Shown: positions 35,445-42,475 of the stretch, in pieces
Layout: every line of letters starts with the position of its first letter
How positions within the stretch are numbered: the first letter of the stretch is position 1
Assembly (NCBI RefSeq): GCF_013408685.1
Contig: NZ_JACBZY010000001.1
Location: 3,348,001-3,412,000, forward strand
Length of the DNA: 64,000 nucleotides
Direction: 5' to 3'
Origin: Schumannella luteola
GTDB taxonomy: Bacteria > Actinomycetota > Actinomycetes > Actinomycetales > Microbacteriaceae
The notes under the pieces: model-generated
The model's input: the letters and a program-made list of their open reading frames with translations, nothing else
Databases searched by the model: none
Told to the model about the DNA's origin: nothing
Translations under genes and position numbers: made by a program

Positions 35445-35512
35445 GCGGGTACTGGCGAGATCGCACAGCGTCGTCGCGGGCACTGACGGACCATCGACTC
35501 GCCAGTATCCGC
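35445..35512. repeat. Fixed-length inverted-repeat cassette B
   Basis: Arms GCGGGTACTGGCGAG (35445-35459) and CTCGCCAGTATCCGC (35498-35512) match over 15 bp with one mismatch. TACTG at 35450 and CAGTA ending at 35507 are 58 nt apart. This copy has the longest arms of the four. Confidence 0.85.
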
Positions 35513-35632
35513 AACGCCCGCGCGGGATCGTCGGACTCGCGAGGACTTCGGTCAGAAGTTGGTCGGATCCGGCCGATCCCGCCGATGCCCCACGAACCCC
35601 GCCCGACGGCCGCGGCTCCTGGCCCGGATGTC

Positions 35633-35700
35633 GCCGATACTGGCCGCGCCGCCCGACGCGGCCATCGGCGCCCCTCACCTCGAGCCCGGCCAGTATTCGC
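35633..35700. repeat. Fixed-length inverted-repeat cassette C, overlapping the nuclease gene end
   Basis: Arms GCCGATACTGGCC (from 35633) and GGCCAGTATTCGC (to 35700). The outer TACTG/CAGTA distance is again 58 nt (35638-35695). The right arm encodes the last residues (REYWP) of the DUF559 gene on the minus strand. Confidence 0.85.
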
Positions 35701-36529
35701 GGCCGAGGTCCGACTGCTCGCGGCGCCGACGCGCGGACCACCGATGCTCTCCGCGGTGCACGAGTGCGAGGATCTGAGCCTCGAACGGCGCCCACTCGTC
35801 GAAGACTCGGCGCGAGCCGGCATGCAGCACGAGGGCACCTCGCGCGACCAGCTCGGCGTCTCGTCGCCGGTCTCGCTCCCGAGTTTCTGGGGTCGAGTGC
35901 CAACGGTCGCCGTCCAGCTCGATCACGAGTCGGTCGCCGACCACCAGATCGACACGTCCGACGCCCGGGACGACGACCTGCGGCCGCGCGACGATGCCGC
36001 GTGACCGCAGGCGGATCCGCGCGAGCGTCTCGAGCCCGGACTCGCTGCGTGCATCGCTCACGGCGAGCGCACGGATGCCGTTGCGGGTGAGGAGAGTCCG
36101 GGCGAGGGCGGGTCGTGTGACGGCGCGCAGATGACGAGCGGAGTCGACGCAGCAGACGAGATCTTCGAACGACATGCACTGCGCCGCGCAGGCGAGCGCC
36201 GTCAGCACGTCGTCCACGCCGTCGACCGCGCGACCAGCGATCCGGTGCCGGATCGGCTCACCGACGCGGCTTCGGCGCACACGATCGCTCGGACTGACTC
36301 GCCAGTGCGCCGTGGCGAGTCGTACCCAGATCCCGTGCCGCTCGAGCGCTGCCCCGCAACTCAGCGAACAGTATCCGGACACCGCGGCCTCGACGGGCGG
36401 GTCGAGTTCTCCGACGGCATAGTGACCGATCCGAAGCCGTCGGACACCGCCGGCGGCCACCTGGTGTCGCAGCTCCGCGGTCGAGACGCCCTCAGCAGCG
36501 AAGTCGCGCGTGCGGACGATGCGTGTCAT
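35675..36529 (-). CDS. AbiEi-type winged-helix / DUF559 (Vsr-like) nuclease-domain protein
   Basis: A 284-residue protein. The N-terminal 40 residues (VRTRDFAAEGVSTAELRHQVAAGGVRRLRIGHYAV) resemble the AbiEi_4 winged helix of the type IV toxin-antitoxin/abortive-infection antitoxin family. The C-terminal domain (about 180-275) is DUF559, a PD-(D/E)XK/Vsr-like fold: GVGRVDLVVGDRLVIELDGDRWH carries the candidate catalytic Asp and Glu-x-Asp, followed by RERDRRRDAELVARG. No AbiEii toxin is adjacent. The ATG at 36529 is the best start; the longer open frame runs antisense through mscS. The gene contains two copies of the repeat motif and is flanked by cassettes. Confidence 0.85.
   Translation of the reverse strand: MTRIVRTRDFAAEGVSTAELRHQVAAGGVRRLRIGHYAVGELDPPVEAAVSGYCSLSCGAALERHGIWVRLATAHWRVSPSDRVRRSRVGEPIRHRIAGRAVDGVDDVLTALACAAQCMSFEDLVCCVDSARHLRAVTRPALARTLLTRNGIRALAVSDARSESGLETLARIRLRSRGIVARPQVVVPGVGRVDLVVGDRLVIELDGDRWHSTPETRERDRRRDAELVARGALVLHAGSRRVFDEWAPFEAQILALVHRGEHRWSARRRREQSDLGREYWPGSR
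36296..36321. repeat. Inverted repeat inside the nuclease gene
   Basis: GACTCGCCA (36296-36304) and TGGCGAGTC (36313-36321) are exact 9-bp arms around 8 nt, built from the CTCGCCA half of the cassette arm. A further motif, GCGAACAGTATCCGG, follows at 36365-36379. Confidence 0.6.
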
Positions 36530-36865
36530 GCCGTCATCGTCATGCTCGTGTGCGCCCTCGATCGGCGCGTGTCCTCGATCGGTGCAGTTCGCGTGCGGCG
36601 AGCCCGTGTGGGGGAGAGGCGGACACTGCGCGCGGCTACTGGCGACACGATGGGGCAGCTTCGCCGGTGGGTCTGCATGGGTGACTGAGCAGTATCGCGC
36701 GAGACCGCCAGCAGAATCGGCGACGACGCCAGTATCCGCAGACGGGCGGGTAGGCGGGAACGCGAGGGGGCGAAGAGGCGGGAACGCGGGTCGCGGGGAC
36801 GCCTTCGGGCCTCGCCCAGGACCACGGTCGGGCGGCGTGGAGGGGCCGCTCGTTAGCCTGGGAGC
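36530..36865. other. Gene-free stretch between the nuclease and mscS
   Basis: 336 bp holding cassette D (36632-36699), a lone reverse motif GCCAGTATCCGC at 36728-36739, a degenerate GCGGACACTGCGCG at about 36619-36632, and the leaderless mscS promoter (TAGCCT at 36854-36859). Confidence 0.65.
36632..36699. repeat. Fixed-length inverted-repeat cassette D
   Basis: Left arm GCGGCTACTGGCGAC (36632-36646) and right arm GAGCAGTATCGCG. The TACTG/CAGTA distance is 58 nt (36637-36694). The arms are less well matched than in B. It lies 103-170 bp upstream of the nuclease start codon. Confidence 0.8.
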
Positions 36866-38083
36866 GTGACGACAGACTGGGACTGGACCGCCTTCTGGGC
36901 CGACCCGTGGCCGCAGCTCGGGAACTTCCTCGTGCACAAGCCGTTGAGCGTGCTGATCATCGTCGTGGTGGCGGTGCTGCTGCGGCTCGTGGCGACCTTC
37001 ATCATCAAGCGCGTCGTGAACCAGATCGTCAACGGCGTCAAGAAGAAGCAGAACGTCACCGACACGGCCGCCCTCGGGATCGCGGTCTCGCCGCTCGCGG
37101 CCGTGCGCACGGTGCAGCGCACCCGCGCGATCGGGTCGGTGCTGACGAACGTCGTGACGGCCGGCATCGTGATCGTGGCCGCGATCCTCGTCGTCAACAC
37201 CCTCAACGAGAACGCCACTGCCGCCTTCTCGCTCATCACGGCGGCGCTCGGCGCCGGCCTCGGCTTCGGCGCGCAGAACATCGTCAAAGACGTGCTCAAC
37301 GGCCTGTTCATGGTCATCGAAGACCAGCTCGGGGTCGGGGATGTGGTGGATCTCGGTCCGGCGACCGGCGTGGTCGAGGCGGTCGGCATCCGCGTGACCC
37401 AGATCCGCGACGTGAACGGCATGCTCTGGTACGTGCGCAACGGCGAGATCCTGCGCGTCGGCAACGTGTCGCAGGGCTGGTCGCGCGTCATCCTCGACCT
37501 GGCGATCCCCTACGAGGCGGATGTGCCGCTCGTGCAGGAGGCGCTGCTCGACACCGCCGTGCACATGCAGCAGGAGCCGAAGTGGAAGCGCCTGTTCCTC
37601 GAGAAGCCCGAGATGTGGGGCATCGAGTCGATCTCGGCCGAGGCGGTCGTGCTGCGGCTCGTCGCGAAGACCCGGCCGGGCTCGAAGGAGGATGTGGCGC
37701 GCGAGCTGCGCCTGCGTCTCAAGCGCACCCTCGACGAGATGGATGTGCGCACCCCCTCGCTCAACGCGATCACCCTGTCGGGCATGGAGGGCGCCGCGTC
37801 GATCCGCGGAGCGAACCCGCCGAAGACGGCTCCGCTGCCGACCCAGGCGACGCCGACGCAGAAGCCCGCGACAGCGAACCCGCGGCGCGGTGCGAAGCCG
37901 GTCGTGGATGCGGCCGGGCGCGACGCCGATGGCGAGACCGGCAGCGCTGACAGCGCCGACGAGACCGGAGCCCCGCGCGACACCGCCTCCGGCACCCCCG
38001 CATCCGGGGCGTCGGGCGCCCCCACCAGCCCGCGCATCCCCCGCACGCCCCGTGCCCCGCGCTCCCCCGAGAAGGACGATTGA
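36866..38083 (+). CDS. mscS: Small-conductance mechanosensitive channel (MscS family)
   Basis: A 405-residue channel that opens under membrane tension. Three membrane segments are seen (about 25-50, 92-112 and 118-145). The pore-lining TM3 is FSLITAALGAGLGFGAQNIVKDVLNGLFMVIEDQ, followed by the beta domain QLGVGDVVDLGPATGVVEAVGIRVTQIRDVNG. A Pro/Ala/Thr-rich C-terminal tail of about 90 residues is unusual for the family. GTG at 36866 lies 6 nt after TAGCCT, so it is probably leaderless. The stop overlaps the glbO ATG by 1 nt. Confidence 0.95.
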   Translation: MTTDWDWTAFWADPWPQLGNFLVHKPLSVLIIVVVAVLLRLVATFIIKRVVNQIVNGVKKKQNVTDTAALGIAVSPLAAVRTVQRTRAIGSVLTNVVTAGIVIVAAILVVNTLNENATAAFSLITAALGAGLGFGAQNIVKDVLNGLFMVIEDQLGVGDVVDLGPATGVVEAVGIRVTQIRDVNGMLWYVRNGEILRVGNVSQGWSRVILDLAIPYEADVPLVQEALLDTAVHMQQEPKWKRLFLEKPEMWGIESISAEAVVLRLVAKTRPGSKEDVARELRLRLKRTLDEMDVRTPSLNAITLSGMEGAASIRGANPPKTAPLPTQATPTQKPATANPRRGAKPVVDAAGRDADGETGSADSADETGAPRDTASGTPASGASGAPTSPRIPRTPRAPRSPEKDD

Positions 38084-38511
38084 TGGCCGAGGACTCGCTC
38101 ACCCTGCGCTCGAGCTCCGGCGGCGAGCCGGTCGGAGGCAGCTTCTGGCAGCAGGTCGGCGGCCGCCCGACCTTCGAGAAGCTGGTGCGCCGCTTCTACG
38201 AGGGCATCGCGGATGACGATGTGCTGCGCCCGATGTACCCGGAGGACGACATGGAGGGCGCCATCCAGCGCCTGACCGGGTTCCTCGAGCAGTACTGGGG
38301 CGGCCCGACGACCTACAGCCAGGCGCGCGGCCACCCGCGCCTGCGCATGCGCCACCTGCCCTTCAAGGTCAACCCCGACGCCCGCGACCGCTGGCTGAAG
38401 CACATGCGCGTCGCGGTCGACGACCTGGGGCTCTCGCCGATGGACGAGGGGATGCTGTGGGGCTACCTCGAGCGGGCCGCCCACGCGATGGTCAACACCT
38501 TCGAGGAGTAG
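38083..38511 (+). CDS. glbO: Truncated hemoglobin, group II (GlbO-like)
   Basis: A 142-residue 2-on-2 globin that binds oxygen or nitric oxide. Seen are the B10 region LVRRFYEGIADDDVLRPMYP, the group II YWGGPTTYSQARGHPRLRMRH with Trp G8 region and the proximal His in RHLPFKV, and a helical C-terminus. A short N-terminal extension is present. Translationally coupled to mscS (TGATG overlap). Likely role is protection against nitrosative stress or oxygen delivery. Confidence 0.95.
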   Translation: MAEDSLTLRSSSGGEPVGGSFWQQVGGRPTFEKLVRRFYEGIADDDVLRPMYPEDDMEGAIQRLTGFLEQYWGGPTTYSQARGHPRLRMRHLPFKVNPDARDRWLKHMRVAVDDLGLSPMDEGMLWGYLERAAHAMVNTFEE

Positions 38512-38546
38512 CGAGCCGACGCGACCCGGCCGCGAGGAGACGACAG

Positions 38547-38584
38547 AGGGGATGCGCCCCGCCGACGGGCGGAGCGCATCCCCT
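38547..38584 (+). terminator. glbO terminator
   Basis: An 11-bp stem AGGGGATGCGC / GCGCATCCCCT around 16 nt, 36 nt past the glbO stop. Confidence 0.65.
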
Positions 38585-38592
38585 TCACTGTG

Positions 38593-38621
38593 CCGGGCCG
38601 GGCCCGGTGGAGCCGGCCCGG
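38593..38621 (-). terminator. Terminator of the NmrA-like gene
   Basis: A 9-bp CCGGGCCGG/CCGGCCCGG stem immediately past the convergent gene's stop at 38627. Confidence 0.5.
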
Positions 38622-38626
38622 TCCGA

Positions 38627-39481
38627 TCAGGCCAGGTCGGCGCGGAGTCCGTCGACGAGCGGGGTCGTCGGGCGGCCGATGAGGCCCGAGAGCACGTTGC
38701 TCGCCTCGGCGAGGGCGCCCTCGGCGATGTTCGCGTCGAGCGCCGAGACGAAGCCCGCGGTGCCCTCGTCGAGCCCGAAGCCGGTGAGCGCGGCGACGTG
38801 CGCGGCGGTGTCGAGGTTCTGGTACTCGACCGGACGCCCCGTGATCTCGGAGATCGCGGCGGCGAGGCCGGCGTAGTCCCAGGCGGTGTCGCCGGCGAGC
38901 TCGTAGGTCTGGCCGATGTGACCCTCGGTGGTGAGCACGGCGGCGGCGCCCTCGGCGTAGTCCGCACGGCTGGCGCTGGCGACGCGGCCGGTGCCGGCGC
39001 TGCCGATCAGCACGCCCGACTCGGCGGCGCCCGCCACCTGGCCGGTGTAGTTCTCGTGGTACCAGTTGTTGCGCAGCACGGTCGCGGGAACGCCCGAGGC
39101 GACGATGAGCTCTTCGGTGGCCTTGTGCTCGGGGGCGAGGATGAGGGTGCTCGAGTCGGCGTGCGGGGCGCTCGTGTAGACGAGCTGGCTGACGCCGGCG
39201 GCCTTCGCCGCGTCGATGACGGCCTGGTGCTGGGGAACGCGCTTGCCCGGCTCGCTGGCCGAGACGAGCAGCACCTTGTCGGCGCCGGCGACGGCGGCCG
39301 TGACGGTCTCGGGGCGGTCGTAGTCGAGCTCGACGGCGTTCACGCCGAGGGCGACGAGGTCGTCGACCTTCGACAGGGTGCGCGCGCCGATGCGGATGTC
39401 GGCGGGCGCGACGCCGCGGGCGATGAGCGACTTCACGGCGAGACGGCCGAGGTGTCCGGCGGCGGTGACGAGGATGGTCAT
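38627..39481 (-). CDS. NmrA-like NAD(P)-binding protein (QorB-type)
   Basis: A 284-residue atypical short-chain dehydrogenase. The nucleotide-binding opening is TILVTAAGHLGRLAVKSLI, followed by the modified-nucleotide clamp RTLSKVDDL and YTSAPHADSSTLILAPEHKATEELI. The family includes NAD(P)H:quinone reductase QorB and NmrA-type redox sensors. The ATG at 39481 is chosen; a longer start would overrun the operator. Divergent from the HxlR regulator, hence its probable target. Confidence 0.9.
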   Translation of the reverse strand: MTILVTAAGHLGRLAVKSLIARGVAPADIRIGARTLSKVDDLVALGVNAVELDYDRPETVTAAVAGADKVLLVSASEPGKRVPQHQAVIDAAKAAGVSQLVYTSAPHADSSTLILAPEHKATEELIVASGVPATVLRNNWYHENYTGQVAGAAESGVLIGSAGTGRVASASRADYAEGAAAVLTTEGHIGQTYELAGDTAWDYAGLAAAISEITGRPVEYQNLDTAAHVAALTGFGLDEGTAGFVSALDANIAEGALAEASNVLSGLIGRPTTPLVDGLRADLA

Positions 39482-39560
39482 GGTGCGTGTCCTTTCGGGG
39501 AGCTTCCGCGTGTTCGCGTTTCCGTGGATGACCAACGGGGCGGATGCCGACATACTTCCC

Positions 39561-39580
39561 GAAAGAAGGTACCCACTTTC
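39561..39580. promoter_or_regulatory. HxlR operator in the divergent promoter
   Basis: A 20-bp palindrome GAAAG-N2-GGTACC-N2-CTTTC lies between the NmrA-like gene and the HxlR gene. A second GGTACCC follows at 39587. HxlR regulators commonly bind GTAC-centred palindromes. Confidence 0.75.
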
Positions 39581-39595
39581 AGGTAAGGTACCCGC

Positions 39596-39967
39596 ATGGT
39601 GGTAAGTCTTGAGTCTTTGCGGGCGTCACAGTCCGACATCTTCACGGCCGGATGCCCCACGCGCGACGTTCTCGACCACGTGACCAGCAAGTGGGGCGTG
39701 CTCGTGCTGCTCGCCCTCGGCGGCGGCACGCTGCGCTGGGGCGAGCTGCGCCGCGCGGTCGACGGCATCAGCGAGAAGATGCTCGCCTCGACGCTGCGCA
39801 CCCTCGAACGCGACGGCTTCGTCGAGCGCGACGCGCATCCGACGATCCCCCCGCGCGTCGACTACAGCCTCACTCCCCTGGGCACCGAGCTGCTCGAGCA
39901 CCTCGAGCCCTTCGTGCAGTGGGTGGCCGCCCGCGCCGAGGGGATCATGGCGCCGCAACGCCCCTGA
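39596..39967 (+). CDS. HxlR-family transcriptional regulator
   Basis: A 123-residue winged-helix regulator. CPTRDVLDHVTSKWGVLVLLALGGGTLRWGELRRAVDGISEKMLASTLRTLERDGFVER is the standard HxlR domain, with the redox-type N-terminal Cys retained. The ATG is 6 nt after TAAGGT (39584-39589), so the transcript is probably leaderless and the second GGTACC overlaps the promoter. It probably represses itself and the NmrA-like gene. Confidence 0.94.
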   Translation: MVVSLESLRASQSDIFTAGCPTRDVLDHVTSKWGVLVLLALGGGTLRWGELRRAVDGISEKMLASTLRTLERDGFVERDAHPTIPPRVDYSLTPLGTELLEHLEPFVQWVAARAEGIMAPQRP

Positions 39968-40073
39968 GCCCGCGCCGACTCCCGCACCCACGGCATCCAG
40001 ACCCCTCTCGCTAGGCTCGTCTGCGCCGCTCGCTCCCCCGAGAGCGGCACCCGACACCCTGCGGGAGGCGGAC

Positions 40074-41735
40074 ATGCCCCAGAACTCCGACGCGATCGTG
40101 ATCGGCGCCGGCCTCGCCGGCCTGGTCGCCGCGAGCGAGCTGCTCGATGCCGGCCGCACGGTCGTGATCCTCGATCAGGAGCCCGAGCAGAGCCTCGGCG
40201 GGCAGGCCTGGTGGTCGTTCGGCGGGCTGTTCCTGGTCGATTCGCCCGAGCAGCGCCGCCTGGGCGTGCACGACAGCCTCGAGCTGGCCCGGCAGGACTG
40301 GTTCGGCAGCGCCGAGTTCGACCGCGATGAGGACGACTGGGCCGAGCAGTGGGCCGAGGCCTACCTGCGCTTCGCGGCCGGCGAGAAGCGCGAGTGGCTG
40401 CGCGAGAAGGGCGTGCGCTTCTTCCCGGTGGTCGGCTGGGCCGAGCGCGGCGGCTACACGGCGACAGGGCACGGCAACTCGGTCCCCCGCTTCCACATCA
40501 CCTGGGGCACCGGTCCCGGCGTCGTCGAGCCCTTCCTCTCGCGGGTGCGCCGCGGTGTCGCGGAGGGCCGCGCCGAGCTGCGCTTCCGTCACCGCGTCGA
40601 CGAGCTGATCGTGCGCGACGGCGCCGTCGTGGGCGCCTCCGGAACCCTGCTCGCCCCCGACGCCGCCGAGCGCGGCGCCGCGAGCAACCGGGATGCGGTG
40701 GGCGACTTCGCGCTCGAGGCGAGCGCCGTGATCGTGGCCGCCGGCGGCATCGGCGGCGACCCGGAGCTCGTGCGCGCGGCCTGGCCCGACTGGCTCGGCG
40801 AGGCGCCCGCGGCCGAGAACCTGCTCGCGGGCGTGCCCGCGCACGTCGACGGCCGGATGCTGGACATCAGCGCCGACGCCGGGGCCCGCCTGGTCAACAC
40901 CGACCGGATGTGGCACTACGTCGAGGGCGTCGCGAACCACTCGCCGGTGTGGCAGCGGCACGGCATCCGCATCCTCCCCGGACCGTCGAGCGTCTGGCTC
41001 GACGCGACCGGCGCGCGCCTTCCGGTGCCGCTCTTCCCTGGCTTCGACACGCTCGGCACGCTCGAGTGGCTGCGCAAGACCGGCCACGACCACAGCTGGT
41101 TCGTGACGACGCGCCAGGTGGCCGAGAAGGAGTTCGCGCTCTCGGGCAGCGAGCAGAACCCCGATCTGACCGACAAGCACGTGGGCGAGCTGCTGCGCCA
41201 GCGCCTCGGCAGCGGGGCGACCGATCCCGTCGAGAGGTTCCTGCACGACGGCGAGGACTTCCTCGTCGCCGACACCCTCGATGAGCTGCTCGACCGCATC
41301 GAGCAGGCCTCCCCCGAGGGCGTCTTCGATCCCGAGGCGGCCCGCGCCGAGCTGGGCGCGCGCGACCGCGAGCTCGACAACCGCTTCGGCAAGGACGCGC
41401 AGATCTCCGCCATCCGCGACGCCCGCCGCTACCTCGGCGACAAGCTCATCCGCGTCGCCAAGCCGCACCGGGTCACCGACCCCGCGAACGGCCCCCTCGT
41501 CGCGGTGCGCCTGCGCGTGCTGACCCGCAAGACGCTCGGCGGCATCCAGACCGACCTGCAGGCGCGGGCGCTGGATGCGGACGGCGCGCCGATCCCCGGC
41601 CTGTACGCGGTCGGCGAGGCAGCCGGCTTCGGCGGCGGCGGGATGCACGGCTACCGCTCGCTCGAGGGCACCTTCCTCGGCGGCTGCCTGTTCTCGGGGC
41701 GCGTCGCGGGGCGCGCGGTCGCGGCGTCGCTCTAG
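40074..41735 (+). CDS. FAD-dependent dehydrogenase (fumarate-reductase/KSTD-like)
   Basis: A 553-residue flavoprotein. The FAD-binding dinucleotide fold is AIVIGAGLAGLVAASELLDAGRTVVILDQEPEQSLGGQAWWSFGG. A second FAD contact is SAVIVAAGGIGGDPELV, and the C-terminal GLYAVGEAAGFGGGGMHGYRSLEGTFLGGCLFSGRVAG closes the site. It belongs to the FAD-binding dehydrogenase family COG3573 related to 3-ketosteroid delta-1-dehydrogenases. Substrate unknown; no steroid genes nearby. Single-gene unit. Confidence 0.9.
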   Translation: MPQNSDAIVIGAGLAGLVAASELLDAGRTVVILDQEPEQSLGGQAWWSFGGLFLVDSPEQRRLGVHDSLELARQDWFGSAEFDRDEDDWAEQWAEAYLRFAAGEKREWLREKGVRFFPVVGWAERGGYTATGHGNSVPRFHITWGTGPGVVEPFLSRVRRGVAEGRAELRFRHRVDELIVRDGAVVGASGTLLAPDAAERGAASNRDAVGDFALEASAVIVAAGGIGGDPELVRAAWPDWLGEAPAAENLLAGVPAHVDGRMLDISADAGARLVNTDRMWHYVEGVANHSPVWQRHGIRILPGPSSVWLDATGARLPVPLFPGFDTLGTLEWLRKTGHDHSWFVTTRQVAEKEFALSGSEQNPDLTDKHVGELLRQRLGSGATDPVERFLHDGEDFLVADTLDELLDRIEQASPEGVFDPEAARAELGARDRELDNRFGKDAQISAIRDARRYLGDKLIRVAKPHRVTDPANGPLVAVRLRVLTRKTLGGIQTDLQARALDADGAPIPGLYAVGEAAGFGGGGMHGYRSLEGTFLGGCLFSGRVAGRAVAASL

Positions 41736-41765
41736 GTCAGCACAACTGGGGCGCGAGCGCGGACG

Positions 41766-42455
41766 TCAGCGCGCGAGCGTCCAGGGCTTGCGCTTGACGA
41801 GCACGTGGCCGCGCTTGGTGGTGAGACGCGTCCACGGGCCCGATTCGAACACGGCGACCTCGTCATCCCCCAGGAAGCCGAGGCTCAGCGCCGCGAATCC
41901 GGCGCCGGCGGGGATGTGGTCGAGCTCGTCGACGGGGCGGCTCCACACCTGCCCGCGCACCTTGCGCACGATCGTCTCGCCCACCGCCTCGGGCACGGCC
42001 TCGGCGACCTCGGCGATGCCCGCCTCCGCCGCCTGCTTCAGCAGCGCGGCGTCGAGCGTGCCACTGCGCACCCAGCCGCCGCGCGGTGGCGAGATCGCGG
42101 CCCAGGTGACGGTGTGCACCTCGATCGGCGTGGAGACATCTACCGGCGCCGCGAAGTGGTCGGGGTCGCGGCGCTCGAGCTCGCTGGCCGAGCGCTCGAG
42201 GCGCTGCAGCAGCGAGCGCACGGGCACGACCACGTCGAAGGGCTCCGTGTCGGTGAGCGCATAGGTGCGCAGCCCCAGCACGGTCGGCGCCTCGTCGAGC
42301 AGGCCGATCGGATAGAGCACCGCGGCGTAGGCGGCGAGAACCCCGCCGCCGGCGATGAGGCGCACGGAGCCTTCCTCGACACGGGCGGCGCGGCCGGCGA
42401 AGCTGCGCAGGTCTTCGAGCGAGAGGGGGTCGGAGAGGGTGAATGGCTTGCTCAT
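41766..42455 (-). CDS. Conserved hypothetical protein
   Basis: A 229-residue soluble protein (LSDPLSLEDLRSFAGRAARVEEGSVRLIAGGGVLAAYAAVLYPIG...). Composition and periodicity suggest a mixed alpha/beta fold. I recognise it only as a type common in Microbacteriaceae and cannot assign a function. The ATG at 42455 has AGGAG upstream. It is divergent from tesB with only 20 bp between the start codons. Confidence 0.75.
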   Translation of the reverse strand: MSKPFTLSDPLSLEDLRSFAGRAARVEEGSVRLIAGGGVLAAYAAVLYPIGLLDEAPTVLGLRTYALTDTEPFDVVVPVRSLLQRLERSASELERRDPDHFAAPVDVSTPIEVHTVTWAAISPPRGGWVRSGTLDAALLKQAAEAGIAEVAEAVPEAVGETIVRKVRGQVWSRPVDELDHIPAGAGFAALSLGFLGDDEVAVFESGPWTRLTTKRGHVLVKRKPWTLAR

Positions 42456-42475
42456 CTGCTCCTAAACTACAAGCC
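42456..42475. promoter_or_regulatory. Very short divergent promoter region
   Basis: Only 20 bp separate the two start codons. TAAACT at 42463-42468 is 7 nt before the tesB ATG (leaderless), while AGGAG serves the minus-strand gene. The -35 region of each promoter must lie inside the opposite gene. Confidence 0.5.

Larger units (their letters stand above)
35293..35674. other. Gene-free stretch: pepN terminators and repeat cassettes
   Basis: 382 bp without a gene. It holds the pepN terminators, a forward motif at 35424-35438 (GCCGATACTGTTCGC), cassette B (35445-35512) and the left arm of cassette C. A degenerate motif copy, GCGGGCACTGACGG, lies inside cassette B at 35477-35490. Confidence 0.65.

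Noticed and set aside
32734-35838. Very long open frame (over 1000 codons) antisense to pepN
   Set aside because: It is the mirror of a strongly conserved aminopeptidase in high-GC DNA, where antisense frames stay open by chance.
35445-36699. Cassettes as integron attC sites
   Set aside because: The length is similar to short attC sites, but the GTTRRRY/RYYYAAC core sites are missing and there is no integrase or cassette gene array.
35445-36739. Cassettes as a CRISPR array
   Set aside because: The repeats are inverted within each unit, units are unevenly spaced and overlap a gene, and no cas genes are present.
36530-37564. N-terminal extension of the nuclease gene into the mscS region
   Set aside because: The extension is antisense to the conserved channel gene; the winged-helix domain begins at the ATG at 36529.
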